Below the pieces are notes generated by a model, which searched no databases, was not told the DNA's origin, and saw only the letters and a program-made list of their open reading frames with translations. The translations under genes and the position numbers were made by a program. Source: Suillus spraguei (Eukaryota > Basidiomycota > Agaricomycetes > Boletales > Suillaceae). From it: DNA of 64,000 nucleotides. Location of the stretch: the NCBI GenBank assembly GCA_016800925.1, contig JABCPU010000140.1, forward strand, positions 1 through 64,000, in the 5' to 3' direction. Every line of letters begins with the position of its first letter. Position 1 is the stretch's first letter. Below are positions 44,826-56,019 of this stretch, in pieces.

Positions 44826-46840
44826 TGCTCGTAGCGCATCCATTTTGTCGTTATTATTGAGTGTCTGAATATAAGTCATTCTTTGATTAAAACGATCCGG
44901 TGCATCAAGAGAAGCATTGTGAATGGCTTGGATGATGGAAGATTGGTCTATTGAATTTGCAGGTATACTTAGTTTGTGTCGCGTCGAAAATTGTATCGTT
45001 TATTTTGTATCATCACGAAAAAGACTCGTTTTCTCATTGGCCAGACATCACGCTCTTGGTCCAAATTCAAACTTGGTTTTACCAGTCCCTCTATCGAGAA
45101 TTTGCCTAGAGGAGCTGATCACCGGTCTAACTTCCAGCTGGTGAGTTAGTATTAACTTAGTAACAACATAGGAAATGGAAATGATGACAGCTCTCCAAAG
45201 TCACCTGGAGCTGTGTCCACGTTGTCGATATTCCAAACAAAGGGTTCCTGTGTGCTCGTGGTAGACTGTCATGGGTGCCAGTGGATATATCACTGGTCTA
45301 GCTGCATCTGTCATGGTCCACCATGGTTATCGGACCCCGAACGGTCAATTGGTTGGCGCGTCGTTTACCATCAGTCGAGCCTACCGGTACCGTGTTGAAA
45401 TTGTCAATGTCTGTATTTGCTTCGAGGATCACAGCTTTTACAACGAAAATGAAAATGTTGCGACAGGAGGCTGTCAGATGTTAGGAAAGAGAGTTCAGGG
45501 GCGCTTTGTGAAAATCCCATCAGGTCTTCTACTGGTAAATTTGTATTTTAGGAGAGGACACATTTCGGACGTTGAAGGTATCGCCGTCGCGCCATAGTTA
45601 GTTAGTTTACATATATACAATGCGTTGTGTAAAAACGTTTGATCAGTTCTTGATTTGGATGAAATGTTCTTTAACCCTAACCTCAACAGCTTCTGTCACC
45701 GTAAAGTTTCAAGACGCTAAACTTCGTTTGGCAGCAGTACTGTTTGTCTTGTCCCTTTTTGAGCGGGTGGTCTTTATCTAGGTTTTGTCGTATCCAGATT
45801 GAAGTATAGCTCCGGCCTCATTCAACAATTTCCCTCCCTTCCCTGCAGGTTTTTCGCAACTTGCGCGAACTATGGCGTCCACAAGCTTGCCTTTTGACAG
45901 ACATGAACTTGTCCCTACAAGGTATGGTATGATTTCTATTCGACTAGCTGATAAGGCCAATTTTATCAATCTACCTCAATGGTACTGGCACAGGATCTTA
46001 TTGTCTCCCAGTCCGCGTATAAGGTAAGTACAATCCTTGCAAAAAGAAATCATTCATCTCGGGGGAATCACAAAACTTTTGTAGACATTTCGCTGACTAC
46101 ACTCAGAGTGAGGTATTTCAGTAACTGTCTTCTGTCGCTGAAAATGCCAGACGATGATCCTCATTGAAGTCACATAGCAAACATAATATTCAGGAGTTTT
46201 CAAGATATATACAAATACACTGTACCCAGATGAAAAGGATAGAGCCGTTTTTATGCAACACTATGTGTATTGCAATTGGAGCTATTCCACGTTGGCTCGG
46301 TGATCCCCATCCCTTGTCCCAAAAATATCTGTTTATCCTTCTCAACCCCCAGATACCCGACAAAAGATGCTCCACTAGTCTTGATAATGTTTATGATTCA
46401 AGACCCTGTGCTTTAACTCCACGTACTCACACTGCTACTAATTACAGTTGCGAACAAGTTACGCATATTGGTATTGAATATCTCAAATACCAAATCACCG
46501 ACCGAGGAAACGTGCATTATGTTCTCCTATTCCAATTTGCCGGGGCATAGAACCTGCCCTGCAATCACTTTTGGGACAGGAGAAGAATGAAAATGTCGAT
46601 CAGAACGGCGGAAATCACTGGTGTTCCCACTCGTTCTGAATCTAGCGGCGGCCAGCTTGCTAGGTTTCGGGGGTAGGTAGACAGTTGTGCGGCCGAATCC
46701 GAGTCTTTGTCCACTGTCCCACCCAGTGAAGCCTGAATCCCTGCAGATTCGGTGCCAAAGGCACACAGCAAGCTTCGAGTAGTCGCATCAAGAACATCGG
46801 TTTTAATGCGTTCGCCGACCTTCGGTGTTGCGACTGCTTT
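44826..46840. other. Gene-poor stretch, nothing assigned
   Basis: Open frames at 44923-45144, 45271-45597 and 46164-46550 show no motif or convincing splice structure. A short frame from ATG 45871 (MASTSLPFDRHELVPTRYG) has a good start context but no recognised family. The region looks like decayed sequence next to the DUF6589 remnant. Confidence 0.35.
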
Positions 46841-46849
46841 ATGGGTCAG

Positions 46850-47180
46850 TGCGCGTTTTTTTCAACTGTCTGGTCCAGGCTGGAAGATCATCTTAATGCT
46901 TATCACCGACCCATGAAGTTTACTGATAATTTAACTGCCTGATTATGTTTCTGCGACTGGTCCAGGCTGGAAGACGATATTGCTTATCGCTACCTTCGAA
47001 GCCGATTGAGAGTTTGACGGATTCATGAACAGAGAGCGCGTTTTTGCGGCTGGTTGAAAGACCCGGATGACGCTTATCGTTGACATTCGCAGTTGACTGT
47101 TTTTGGGTGAAGAGTACATATTTGTGACTGGCTGGACGACAAGGTTGATACTTATCGTCACTGCCACCTCGACCAATGTC
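46850..47180 (-). repeat. Four imperfect repeats of 80-90 bp
   Basis: Units centred near 46870, 46960, 47050 and 47130 share (G/C)ACTGG(T/C)...GGCTGGA(A)GAC...(G/A)CTTATC(G/A)(C/T) in the plus orientation. On the minus strand three units read in one frame as ISxIxVFQPxxxT peptides about 28 residues apart, within an open frame of 190 codons (47515-46943). The protein is not recognised, and it may be part of a decayed repeat-domain gene. Confidence 0.5.
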
Positions 47181-47515
47181 ACTTTTGCATACACAAGCGC
47201 CCCAATTGATTCGCATGACGTCAATGGCTTTCCCGCTTCCAAGAGAGAGACCATAGTTTTAGTGCTCCACGAGGGAAAATTGCACAGCTCGCGAATACAT
47301 GAATGAATGACGTGAAACCAAATCACTTGATCTTCTTGTGACCAGATAAAGTTCTGTATTGTCATCTCGGTGGAGTGGCGACTGTCAGGGTCCGATAGCA
47401 CCCTCGCGAAACAGTTAAAGCGAATTACATACTGAAAGGAGCGAAGCTGACTAGAGGCGTCTGACGCAAGCAGAGATACACATTCGACGAACGGCTTCCC
47501 CTGAGCACTTGTCAT

Positions 47516-48833
47516 CAGGCACGAAGGAAAGAGGTTGCGTACCTTCTGAACGAGGGTCCTTGAGGGGTTCTGCCAGTCCTGCCACGGTCAACCAACCACA
47601 TGGTTTTGAAATGACATGTGAGAGCATTTCGCTACGTCAGGTTCTCGCGAACTTGTCGCGAGCCATGAGATATATTGTGGCGATGTGGAGGACAAAGTTG
47701 AACCCATCGGAAATGGATCCTCAAAGTTCGTTTATAGGGACTTTGACCAAATTGGCTTGCACGAGGACCACTGTAATTGGAGGACCTTATCTATTAGCCA
47801 TAATCATTATCTCGAAGCGCCGCTGAGCCGTTGGGCGCGCCGATGAGTGATAAGGGATATTCTCATGTTACGGTCCCAAACCAGAAAGATGCGTCACGGT
47901 CCACACGGAAATAAATGAATGTGACGAAGATAGATAAACTTCGCGAAATTGTTCTGCTTTCAGCCCACGATGGTGCGGAAACTAGTGCAATTAGGCGGCT
48001 TAGAGGGATCCATGATGTGAAACATGATCAATGTGTTCAATTTGAGGAAACCTACCGTAACGATAAACGATAGCCCTTATGGTTTCTGTTTCAGAGACTT
48101 GGCGTGATGAAAGGGTACTAGTCTATCGAATTTTCATGTCGGTCATCACAATCCCACAGGATCGAGTTTATAGCCGATCCTATCGTGGTCAGTCAGCGAT
48201 CTTCCACAGCCTTCTAAAGATTATCTGTTATGCAGCTCTACCGCACCGTGATTAACTTGTCATGGTTGTCGTCTTCTGGTTTATGATTATGCTGGTTGTA
48301 TCGCTCCCAGATATTGGTAGTAGGAGATAAATATTAAGTAGATATGATATCAATATAACGTGACTGTGGAGAAGGCCGTGACACAGCTAGGCAACCAGGA
48401 AGCAACGTTGGTTCTCCCTAATTAGGTAATTTTTCAAGATCACTTCGAACCGCGCCGTTCGGTACCTTGTCGTCCTGCCCAAGCCCTGTGCTACATATCC
48501 GGTCTTCGGCAACTGTCAATGAACCTATCATTTAGGAGGGCACTACCGTGATTGAAACGGGCGTACCTCTCAGTATGGCAACCTTCTCTGTCAAGGCAAC
48601 TCCACTCCAGCCTGACTCGGACTTCTAGCAATTTTTTTATCCCTTGACGTCACTGACAAAACAAGGACATTGTTAGACGCGAACGTATATAAGATGGGTT
48701 CAGCAATTCACCAAAAGTCAGTTCCTTAGCCCCTCCAATACAGTAGCCTTTCATCATATCTTGTATATCCCTCGATACCCATCCATCCTAGTCATAGATA
48801 TCCATCACCGTGACAATCCAGAACCAGCTTAAA
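47516..48833. other. Intergenic upstream of the HAD phosphatase
   Basis: No gene is recognised in 47516-48680. A TATATAAG box lies at 48686-48693, about 145 bp before the HAD start codon, followed by a CA-rich leader, so this is the likely core promoter. Confidence 0.45.
48686..48693 (+). promoter_or_regulatory. TATA box of the HAD phosphatase gene
   Basis: TATATAAG is 141 bp upstream of ATG 48834, with a pyrimidine- and CA-rich leader between. It is the best core-promoter candidate in this interval. Confidence 0.55.
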
Positions 48834-49978
48834 ATGTCATCTCCCGTCCACACATTCTATGCCGACGCTGTCCTCTTCGACATGGTGTGTATTTTCTTTC
48901 ATTGGTATTCCAAATCTAACTCTGCCAGTGCATTACAGGACGGTACCCTCACAGACTCTATTGCAGCTGTCGAGGCAGCCTGGGGTAAAGTCGCCAAAGA
49001 CATCGGTCAAGACCCCGCTTACGTTATTGCTGCAACTCACGGCAAGCGCGCCGTCGACAACCTTGCCCAATTTAAGCCCCATATCAAGGCACACGAGATG
49101 GACGACGAAGTAGAAAATTTCGAGAAGACCATTCTCTTCTTCGCCGATGCCTACAACATGCACGGACCCGGCTCGCAGGCCACTTCGCCCATAACCTCAC
49201 CGTTCATAAATTCCCCTCTTAGCTCCGGTTACGCGACCCCTGATCTTTCGATCTCGCCAAGTAGCTCCGCGCCTTCTTCTCGTGCATCATCATTCGTCTC
49301 ACCTCGCCGACCATCATTTGCAACCAAGCTGAATAACATGTTGACCATGTCGGTTGTACCCGAAGTTTCCATCCACGGTCAGGGTCCCCAATTCGACGAA
49401 TCTATCATGGAGGAAGACCAACAGGACATCGTCATGTTCGAGACAAATCAGAAGAAACACATCCTCGAAGCTTGGCAACAAGAAGCAACGAGTGTTGATC
49501 GCTCAGTGCGGATTTTGCCCGGTGTGAAGAGAATGATGAGCTCCATTCCTGAAGGTCGTTATGCCGTCGCCACCTCAGGTGCAAAAACATATGGTATATG
49601 AATTTTTATTCGAGATTAAGTATAATACTTATCATCGTCACAGCACATGGATGCATGACCCGTGTTGGCATTACCCCACCCAAGATTACTATTACCGCAG
49701 ACGACAAGCGTCTCAAGGCTGGTAAGCCTGCTCCAGACCCATTCCTCCTGGCTGCCAGCGAACTCGGTTTTTCTGCGAAAAACTGTGTCGTGTTCGAGGA
49801 CTCCCCTAGTGGGATCCGCGCAGGTGTGGCTAGCGGTGCTACTGTCATTGCTGTATGCACTAGCCATGAGAGGAGGCAGATTGAGAACGCTGGCGCTCAC
49901 TTTTTGGTGGAAAACATGGAGAAAGTGAAATGCGAGCCGTGTGCGGACGGCAGACTCAAGTTCACCGTGCAGCTATGA
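48834..49978 (+). CDS. HAD-superfamily phosphatase, glycerol-phosphatase/DOG-like
   Basis: Three exons (48834-48884, 48939-49593, 49644-49978; 1041 nt) give 346 residues. Motif I is formed across the first splice (FDM|DGTLTDS; nucleophile Asp16, acid/base Asp18), motif II Ser/Thr in VATSGAKT (about 230), motif III Lys263 in KAGKPAPDPF, and motif IV FEDSPSGIRAG (Glu287, Asp288). This set marks the small-sugar-phosphate branch that includes yeast GPP1/2 and DOG1/2, so hydrolysis of glycerol 3-phosphate or a deoxy-sugar phosphate in the cytosol is likely; the substrate is not determined. The usual length is near 240; the extra roughly 100 residues are a Ser/Pro-rich insert (about 88-165: TSPITSPFINSP, SPSSSAPSSRASSF) within the cap region. 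Usually such inserts are disordered and phosphorylated, which is inference here. Confidence 0.9.
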
Positions 49979-50267
49979 TTTTTTCCTCATCTTGACCTTC
50001 CTTCAGTGGGAAGGCCGCGTTATCATTCCCTTTTTATTTCCATATGTATGACAAGATTCTTATTCAGGTTTGCACCCCCACTTCGCGATGCTTGTACACA
50101 TACAGAATACTGGAACACTGTTGTAACTTCGAATAGAACTCTCAATCTAGCGGTGTGAAATTCGCACAACAGTTATTCCACGGCAATGATCATGGACTCG
50201 AAGAATTCAACGTGGACAGTACTGGAAGACAGCAATTTCGATTTCGATGTCCCCCCCTTAATACAAG
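49979..50267. other. 3' flank of the HAD gene
   Basis: A pyrimidine-rich 3' untranslated region is likely at 49979-50060 (TTTTTATTTC). Nothing else is recognised before the tandem duplication. Confidence 0.4.
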
Positions 50268-51088
50268 GTATAGTCCTCGGCGAAGAAGGGTACGTCCTGT
50301 CGAAGACCAGCAGTCTAGAACCACTGCATAGCACTGGTGGATAAGTAGAGAATGCGTTCTCAACTCCTTATTTGCACTGCGCAACTTATTACACTGGCTC
50401 GACCCTGTTCTACATTGTAAAGTACAGCCCCATGGCAAAATCTCAGTCCAGATTGGAGAAGGCGACCAGAAGCCTACGCCTTCATGAAATGAAATCGCAA
50501 AATATCGGTCGACAAAAACCGATGAAGCCGGCGTTAGACCAGAAGACGAAGCGCCACATAATCTGAGATATTCCGACTTGAGCGTACCAAAGCATAGACA
50601 TTATGGGGGTATTTTCCTGCCCTCCACAACGGCGAGCTCTATCCAGTCTTGTCCGTTAGATCGTGGACCGTGGGTACCCGTACAGTCCTCGGCGAAGAAG
50701 GGGAGTCTTGTCGAAGACTCACCACTCCATATTACTGGTGAATAAGGGGATACGTTCTGAACTCCTTAATTGCACTGCGCAACTAATTGTGCTGGTTCGA
50801 AATCTCCTGTTCCAAATTGTAGGTACGCCGCCGTGGCAAGACCTCAGTCCAAATTGAAGAAGACCAAAAGCCTAGGCCTTCATAAAATCAATTCGCGAAA
50901 GTATTGTTCGACAGAAACTGATGAAGCCGCCGTTAGACTATAAAACGAATCGCCACATCATGAGATATTCCAACTGCGACTGAGCGTACCAAAGCACATG
51001 TATTGTGTGGGTATCTTGCCATCTTGTTCCTGCCCTCTACGACAGCAAGCTCTATCCATTCTCGTCCGTTAAATCGTCGACCATACCC
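50268..51088. repeat. Tandem duplication, two units of about 412 bp
   Basis: Unit 1 (50268-50679) and unit 2 (50680-51088) share, in the same order, AGTCCTCGGCGAAGAAGG, TGTCGAAGAC, GCACTGCGCAACT, CAGTCCA(G/A)ATTG, GTTAGAC...CGCCACAT, GAGCGTACCAAAGCA and AGCTCTATCCA. Unit 2 runs up to the stop codon of the LMW phosphatase (51089), so the source unit includes that gene's 3' untranslated region. Divergence shows that it is not recent. Confidence 0.8.
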
Positions 51089-51726
51089 CTAATTCTTCTC
51101 CCCAACAACCTCATCCAAAAACGCATTTGAAAGCTTCACGCACTGCTCGTAGACCTCCTTGAACCCATCCTGTGTGTGTGCAGTCTCTGAGACCAGTATT
51201 CTGTCAATGGTGATGAAACCAACTCACCAGTCCCCCATAATACGGATCCTGAATCGGCTTGTTATCTGGCAAGTAAGAGCCCCAAAGCTTCACTGTTGCT
51301 TTCGATCCTTCCTTGTGACCGACATGTCGCTCCAGCGCGCGCAGGTTAGAACCGTCAGCTGCGAGTATGTAGTCGAAGGATGTGAAATCGGTGGCGCGGA
51401 CTTGTCGCGCAGAGTGGGATATGGGAACGTTTTTCTGCAGTGCCATAGTACCTCTACATATTAAGATGTTGGGCGAGGAAAGGAGCATACCGTGCTGCAT
51501 ACTTCGATAGTCCTACAGTCCATGATAATCCGGCGCGGGTCATAAGAGTGCAAATACCTACTCACCTTTCGTCAGGGTCCTCCCCGATATGTGCCGCAGC
51601 TGTGCCAGCGCTGTCGACGTGGATATCGGTGATGCCCCGCTTGAGGGCTTCGTTGCGGAGCACGGCCTCTCCCATGGGAGAGCGGCAGATGTTGCCGAGG
51701 CAGACGATGAGGACCGAGATTGTCAT
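51089..51726 (-). CDS. Low-molecular-weight protein tyrosine phosphatase
   Basis: Four exons on the minus strand (51726-51566, 51512-51491, 51434-51228, 51169-51089; 471 nt) give 156 residues, the normal family length (about 157). The second exon is only 22 nt. The P-loop VCLGNICRS near the N-terminus supplies nucleophile Cys9 and Arg15, and DPYYGG supplies the general acid Asp124. DSAGT (about 39-43) and ISHSARQV are further family marks. It dephosphorylates phosphotyrosine, and in fungi also acts on small aryl phosphates; yeast Ltp1 is the nearest named relative. All four splice junctions restore the family sequence, and introns are 53-58 bp. It converges with the HAD phosphatase across the tandem duplication. 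Confidence 0.95.
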
Positions 51727-52244
51727 CTTAAGGCTAGCTTGGCGAGTAAAGTCTTATCAGTCAAAAGCACAGTCTTTCTTCCTTCTATGGTGTAGATGAG
51801 GCTCAAGCGCTCACACGGTTCATTTCATTCAGAGAAGAACCACAACACGCCGTAAACACGGGGTATACGTATAGTTACCAGTAGAACAACTAGGCAGTAC
51901 TTGTCTTTCTAACCAATTCGGAAGAAAGCATTCCGACTCTCCGAGTCGTAAATTAACCAACGTCAGCTAGTGCACTGATCATCGATATCATTTGTTCACT
52001 TTCATCACAGACAAATTTGTACTGTTGTGCGTTCCTAACTGAAGGAATGACTCATGATCAATTACAAGTTGGAAACTCAATATTCGATCAATGTCCGTTG
52101 ACATGTCGACTCACATATTGTACAGACCCCATGTGTCCCAAAAAAAAGAACATAAAACATACTATGTACAACAATTGCGACTGCATTTGTAGCAGTCACT
52201 CCCAACGAAATGCGGACAACCAAGAGCGTTAAATGGTCGTAACG
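51727..52244. other. Intergenic between LMW phosphatase and F-box gene
   Basis: Promoter side of the phosphatase and 3' side of the F-box gene. CAAT- and TATA-like words are weak, and no gene is seen. Confidence 0.4.
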
Positions 52245-53778
52245 TTAATCTTCAATAGGATGGTGGCACTGCATCCAGAATGGACCTGACGTCGGGCATT
52301 AGCCGCTGATATGAGAAATTGATATGAAGATATGTTGTACACACCAATTGGATCCTGTGGGTCATGCATGGTCGTAGACCAAGCCCCAAGAACTCCATAC
52401 TGAGAACGGATGTTGCCCATAACAATCGCTTCACCCCTGTTTTAGAGAATATGGTTACCAAATGATGAACAATGTAAGCGCGAGGATCATACCACCACAC
52501 TGGCTGATCTCCGTTACCAGCGACCTGTACCCGATGTCGGTGTCAGCAAGAACAAATTGACTTGACTGGCGAAACTTACAAAGTGCCACCGTATCTGGTC
52601 GTCAGGCGTGAGTTTGACGTAGCCAACGATGGTGAAATTGCCATCCATCTCTCCTATGTAGTTGATTCTTGGCCGTGTAGGGTGATCAGGATCTTCCTCG
52701 ACATTGATCACACGAAAAAATATGTCTACTGCACTGAACGTCTCCTGTAACTCTCCCTCTTCGAATATAGTGTGATCAAGTGGCTCGTCCTCTGGCACCT
52801 GTAAATTTCCGTCAGACGGGACAATAATTATAGGTAACAAGGGGAGTAAGACATACACTGGGATCATTGTAAACTGGACGGGAGCAATGTGCCACGTCAG
52901 AAATGATTGAAGAACAAGAACATTAATAGCTTACTTATCAACTCCCGATGATCCATGAAACAATAGGAGATACGCCACAAGCCTTCAACGCCAGCCCAGT
53001 CAGTCTCACAGTTCAGATCCAGGCTGCGTGGTATGATAGCCTGACAGAAAGTCAGGTTCAGGGAGCAAATCTCAAATGCAAGTCCTTGATCCTCTTCCCT
53101 CTCCATCAACGCACGAGCGAAGACATGCGCGAGCTTTTGCATAAACACCCAATCGACTACTCCACTCCCATCTCGCATAAAAGGCCCATAGTTATTTGAG
53201 GGCTGGTAGTTGCGTTGACTGTAAACGTATGCTCGGGACAATACTCTCTTCGTTGGCAACGCGTCTCTGTCGGTCAACCCAAACCATGTATGCAAGCGTG
53301 CGCGCAGCTGTTCTTCTTCATGCGAATGGCTTTCCAGATCAAGGAACACGCCGTCCTGCAGGAGCGTCTGCATCCACAATACATTCCGCGACGTCGGTTC
53401 GCTCTCAGGGAAAGGTAGAGGCGGTACGTTCGTCACCATGTCAAGCAGGGTCCGTAGCACCTGACATCTTTCATCTGGTCGACATACAGTAACATCATTC
53501 ACGACTGTCCTTGCGCGGATGATGCGTTGCAGTTCCTCTTTCCATTTGATATCAGTCCGGCGATTGCCGAGGTAGGTGACCGCAGTGCGGGGGTCATCAA
53601 ATGATTGTGCCAGGTAAAGATCTCGCCAGAAATGCTCATCACCGGCAGAGTAGACGAGCCTGCGGAAGAGTCGACACACTTGGGCTGTACTTGAGACGTC
53701 AATGGGGTCCGAGATCACCAGAATGTGCTCTAATACTTCAAGCGGCAGGTCGGTTATACAAGCGGAGTCAGAAACCAT
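52245..53778 (-). CDS. F-box protein with basidiomycete-type C-terminal domain
   Basis: Six exons on the minus strand (53778-52935, 52873-52857, 52798-52580, 52524-52493, 52436-52345, 52285-52245; 1245 nt) give 414 residues. Introns are 55-61 bp, and exons of 17, 32 and 41 nt make the gene easy to miss. The N-terminus carries an F-box (residues about 8-55: ITDLPLEVLEHILVISDPIDV...VCRLFRRLV...WRDLYL), which would bind Skp1 in an SCF ubiquitin ligase. The rest (WFGLTDRD, YVYSQRNY, TIFEEGELQETF, INYIGEMDG, GPFWMQC at the end) matches a family I recall only as a common F-box-linked region in mushrooms, presumably for substrate recognition. No leucine-rich or WD repeats are present. The substrate is unknown. 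Confidence 0.85.
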
Positions 53779-56019
53779 TGAACAGCGTCAAGCCAACGGT
53801 GAAAAGATATGAAGGACGACCAGAGGTAAGGCTAGCTACGCTGAAGGAGCCGTTCAACTGGGTTTGGGAAGGAAGAGTTTGCCCAGGGGATGTAGTAGCG
53901 AATCATGATATGGGTTCAATAAGCATTCAAAAAAATTATTTCACTATGCCACGGGGGTCGTGTGGGTAGCGCGCTCTGAATCGAGCAACTTACTAAAATC
54001 AATAGAAATTCTTTCCGATGTGGAAGTGATCATTGTCCTCCCTGAGTGTGTGTACACTATTTTACTCGGGGCCACGATGTGATTTTGCTATTAATTCCTC
54101 GGCACTAGCGGCTTAGGGGTAACCGGATGATGGCCACTTAGCCGCTGCACAAGGAATACATACCTTGGCATAACAAATGTTATACGGCGGAAACTAGCGA
54201 GTAAGGCTACGGTACTGTGCCCTCAGCCCCATGAAATGTCGTCTGAAATGGTTAAGCGGTTATCTTGAAGCGTTACAATGTCTGCAGTACCCAACCCGCA
54301 TTTTGTCGCCACCCTCAGCTCCCATTACTGGGTATACTGATTCGATGTATCGTTGCACATGTCAGCACTAGTGAGGAGGGACAGAGCGAAATCTCATAGA
54401 GCCCCTTTTGGAGCTCCCCCCGCGTTGCCTTGGAAGCAAAGCGCGTTGTACCGCAGTGGGGTTGAATGCGGCACGGCGACAGAGGGGGAGACGGAAATCA
54501 CAGAGAAATGTAGATGCACTGCGTCTGATGCGCAATACGCCGGTGTCGAGGTATCGGCAAGGTTAGCAGTGCCAAATTATTTTTGTGTTCGTACGTCCAT
54601 CTTTAGATCTGTCAGTATCGATTCAGCAGCTGTCCGATGGAATGCACAGGTCCGTATATTTTCCAATCGAAAAATAGACTCGCTACCAGTAGACTGCTGC
54701 CATTTTTAGAGGTGGAGGTTGAGAGGCGTCCTTGGCAGCGTGCAAAAATGGCTAGCTCGAACCTGATGGAACAAAGCCTACTAGCACTGTTCATGGCCGG
54801 AATGCTCACGAACGAAAGACCTTCAGCCGAATAAAAGAGACCGTGGCTTTTGTAGCATAGCTTCAGTTTCTCAGGTCGTGACGAGCTATGTACCAGAAAA
54901 AACAAGCGTGGGTAGCTTGAAGTAATAATCCGATATTTATGTACTCACAAGAAGAACCAAGCCGGCTAACGAGTGCACGGTACATATAATTATGTGACAG
55001 CAAGATTTAGACTGGGGCTCGAAGTGGAAATTAATCAGGTTCGACACGTCGATGCGGGAAGTTGGGTTCAAGAGAATTCAAGACTTCCTGGCCCGGCGTT
55101 GTGGCGCACAAGAGACCTTTATAATTTTGCATGTTCAGAAGTGATGAGTAAAGCTTGCCCATTGTATACGCCCGTGATCGCGAGATAGGCCGGTTCCAAG
55201 TTGCCGCATGACACATCGGCTAGTGGGACAGAAGCTGAGTACAGTTACTGCTGCGCACCTGGATCGGTCATTTTATTCTTGCTCTCTGGCCGCGGGTATG
55301 TCGTAGACCATCATGTCTTCGACAGGCTTTTCTGCTGTCGCGCCAGCAGTGAGCACCAATGAGATGGGAGTGATTGAGTCCTGGAGGACATGTGCATCTC
55401 AATGTATCAGAGCGGGGAGTTGAACACTGCATATGAGCGCCAAAATTGGTCTGCAGTTCAACATGCTGCATGTTCGAACCTGCCTTAAATTTTAGTTAGC
55501 AGAAATAAATTAGCTGTGCGGCGGGAATTGATTTCATCATGAGCCACCATATATAGCTCAGGTGTCAAAGGTTCGAGTTCCACCCTGTCTCATGAAGACG
55601 GGAGCATTAGAACGTCAATATCACCCTAAACGTCCAAAGGAAGGCGAAGCCTTCGAAGCGACCTCCGAGTTAGACTTTAATAAATTAATGTGCGTTTAGC
55701 TACAGCATAAAACCTAGACTCGCACCAGGGACCTGCAGATAAGGTAAAATTTTTATCTTGAGAAAATCTCTTGGGACAAAGTTTCAGTTAGCGACAGGGG
55801 ATATTGGAAAACAAGAGAAATTCTCGCCTGAGACGGTGACTAAATTGAAATGGAGTCTATTGTCCTGAATATGGATTATGTAACATGGATGCAAACTGCT
55901 GCACCGCAATATGTGAAGGAAAACTAAAATACATGGCCAACACGTTCTTAACCTTCACGATACTTTTTTTTCTATTGCTTCTTCTTGGCAGGCCCACCTA
56001 GACTTCTACTCTCAAGAAC
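53779..56019. other. Gene-poor stretch, nothing assigned
   Basis: No coding region is recognised. Open frames (54353-54709 among others) lack motifs. A TAGCTCAGGTG...GGTTCGAGTTCC pair at about 55556-55589 resembles tRNA promoter boxes but is too closely spaced for a tRNA. AT-rich blocks alternate with moderate GC, as in decayed sequence. Confidence 0.35.

Noticed and set aside
46943..47515. A 190-codon minus-strand open frame as a gene
   Set aside because: No start context, motif or splice structure was found, and much of it is the degenerate repeat. It is kept only as a repeat and a finding.
54353..54709. A 118-codon plus-strand open frame as a gene
   Set aside because: Composition and lack of any motif, start context or spliceable neighbours give no support.
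55545..55600. tRNA gene suggested by TAGCTCAGGTG and GGTTCGAGTTCC
   Set aside because: The two boxes are only about 8 bases apart and no anticodon arm or acceptor stem can form.
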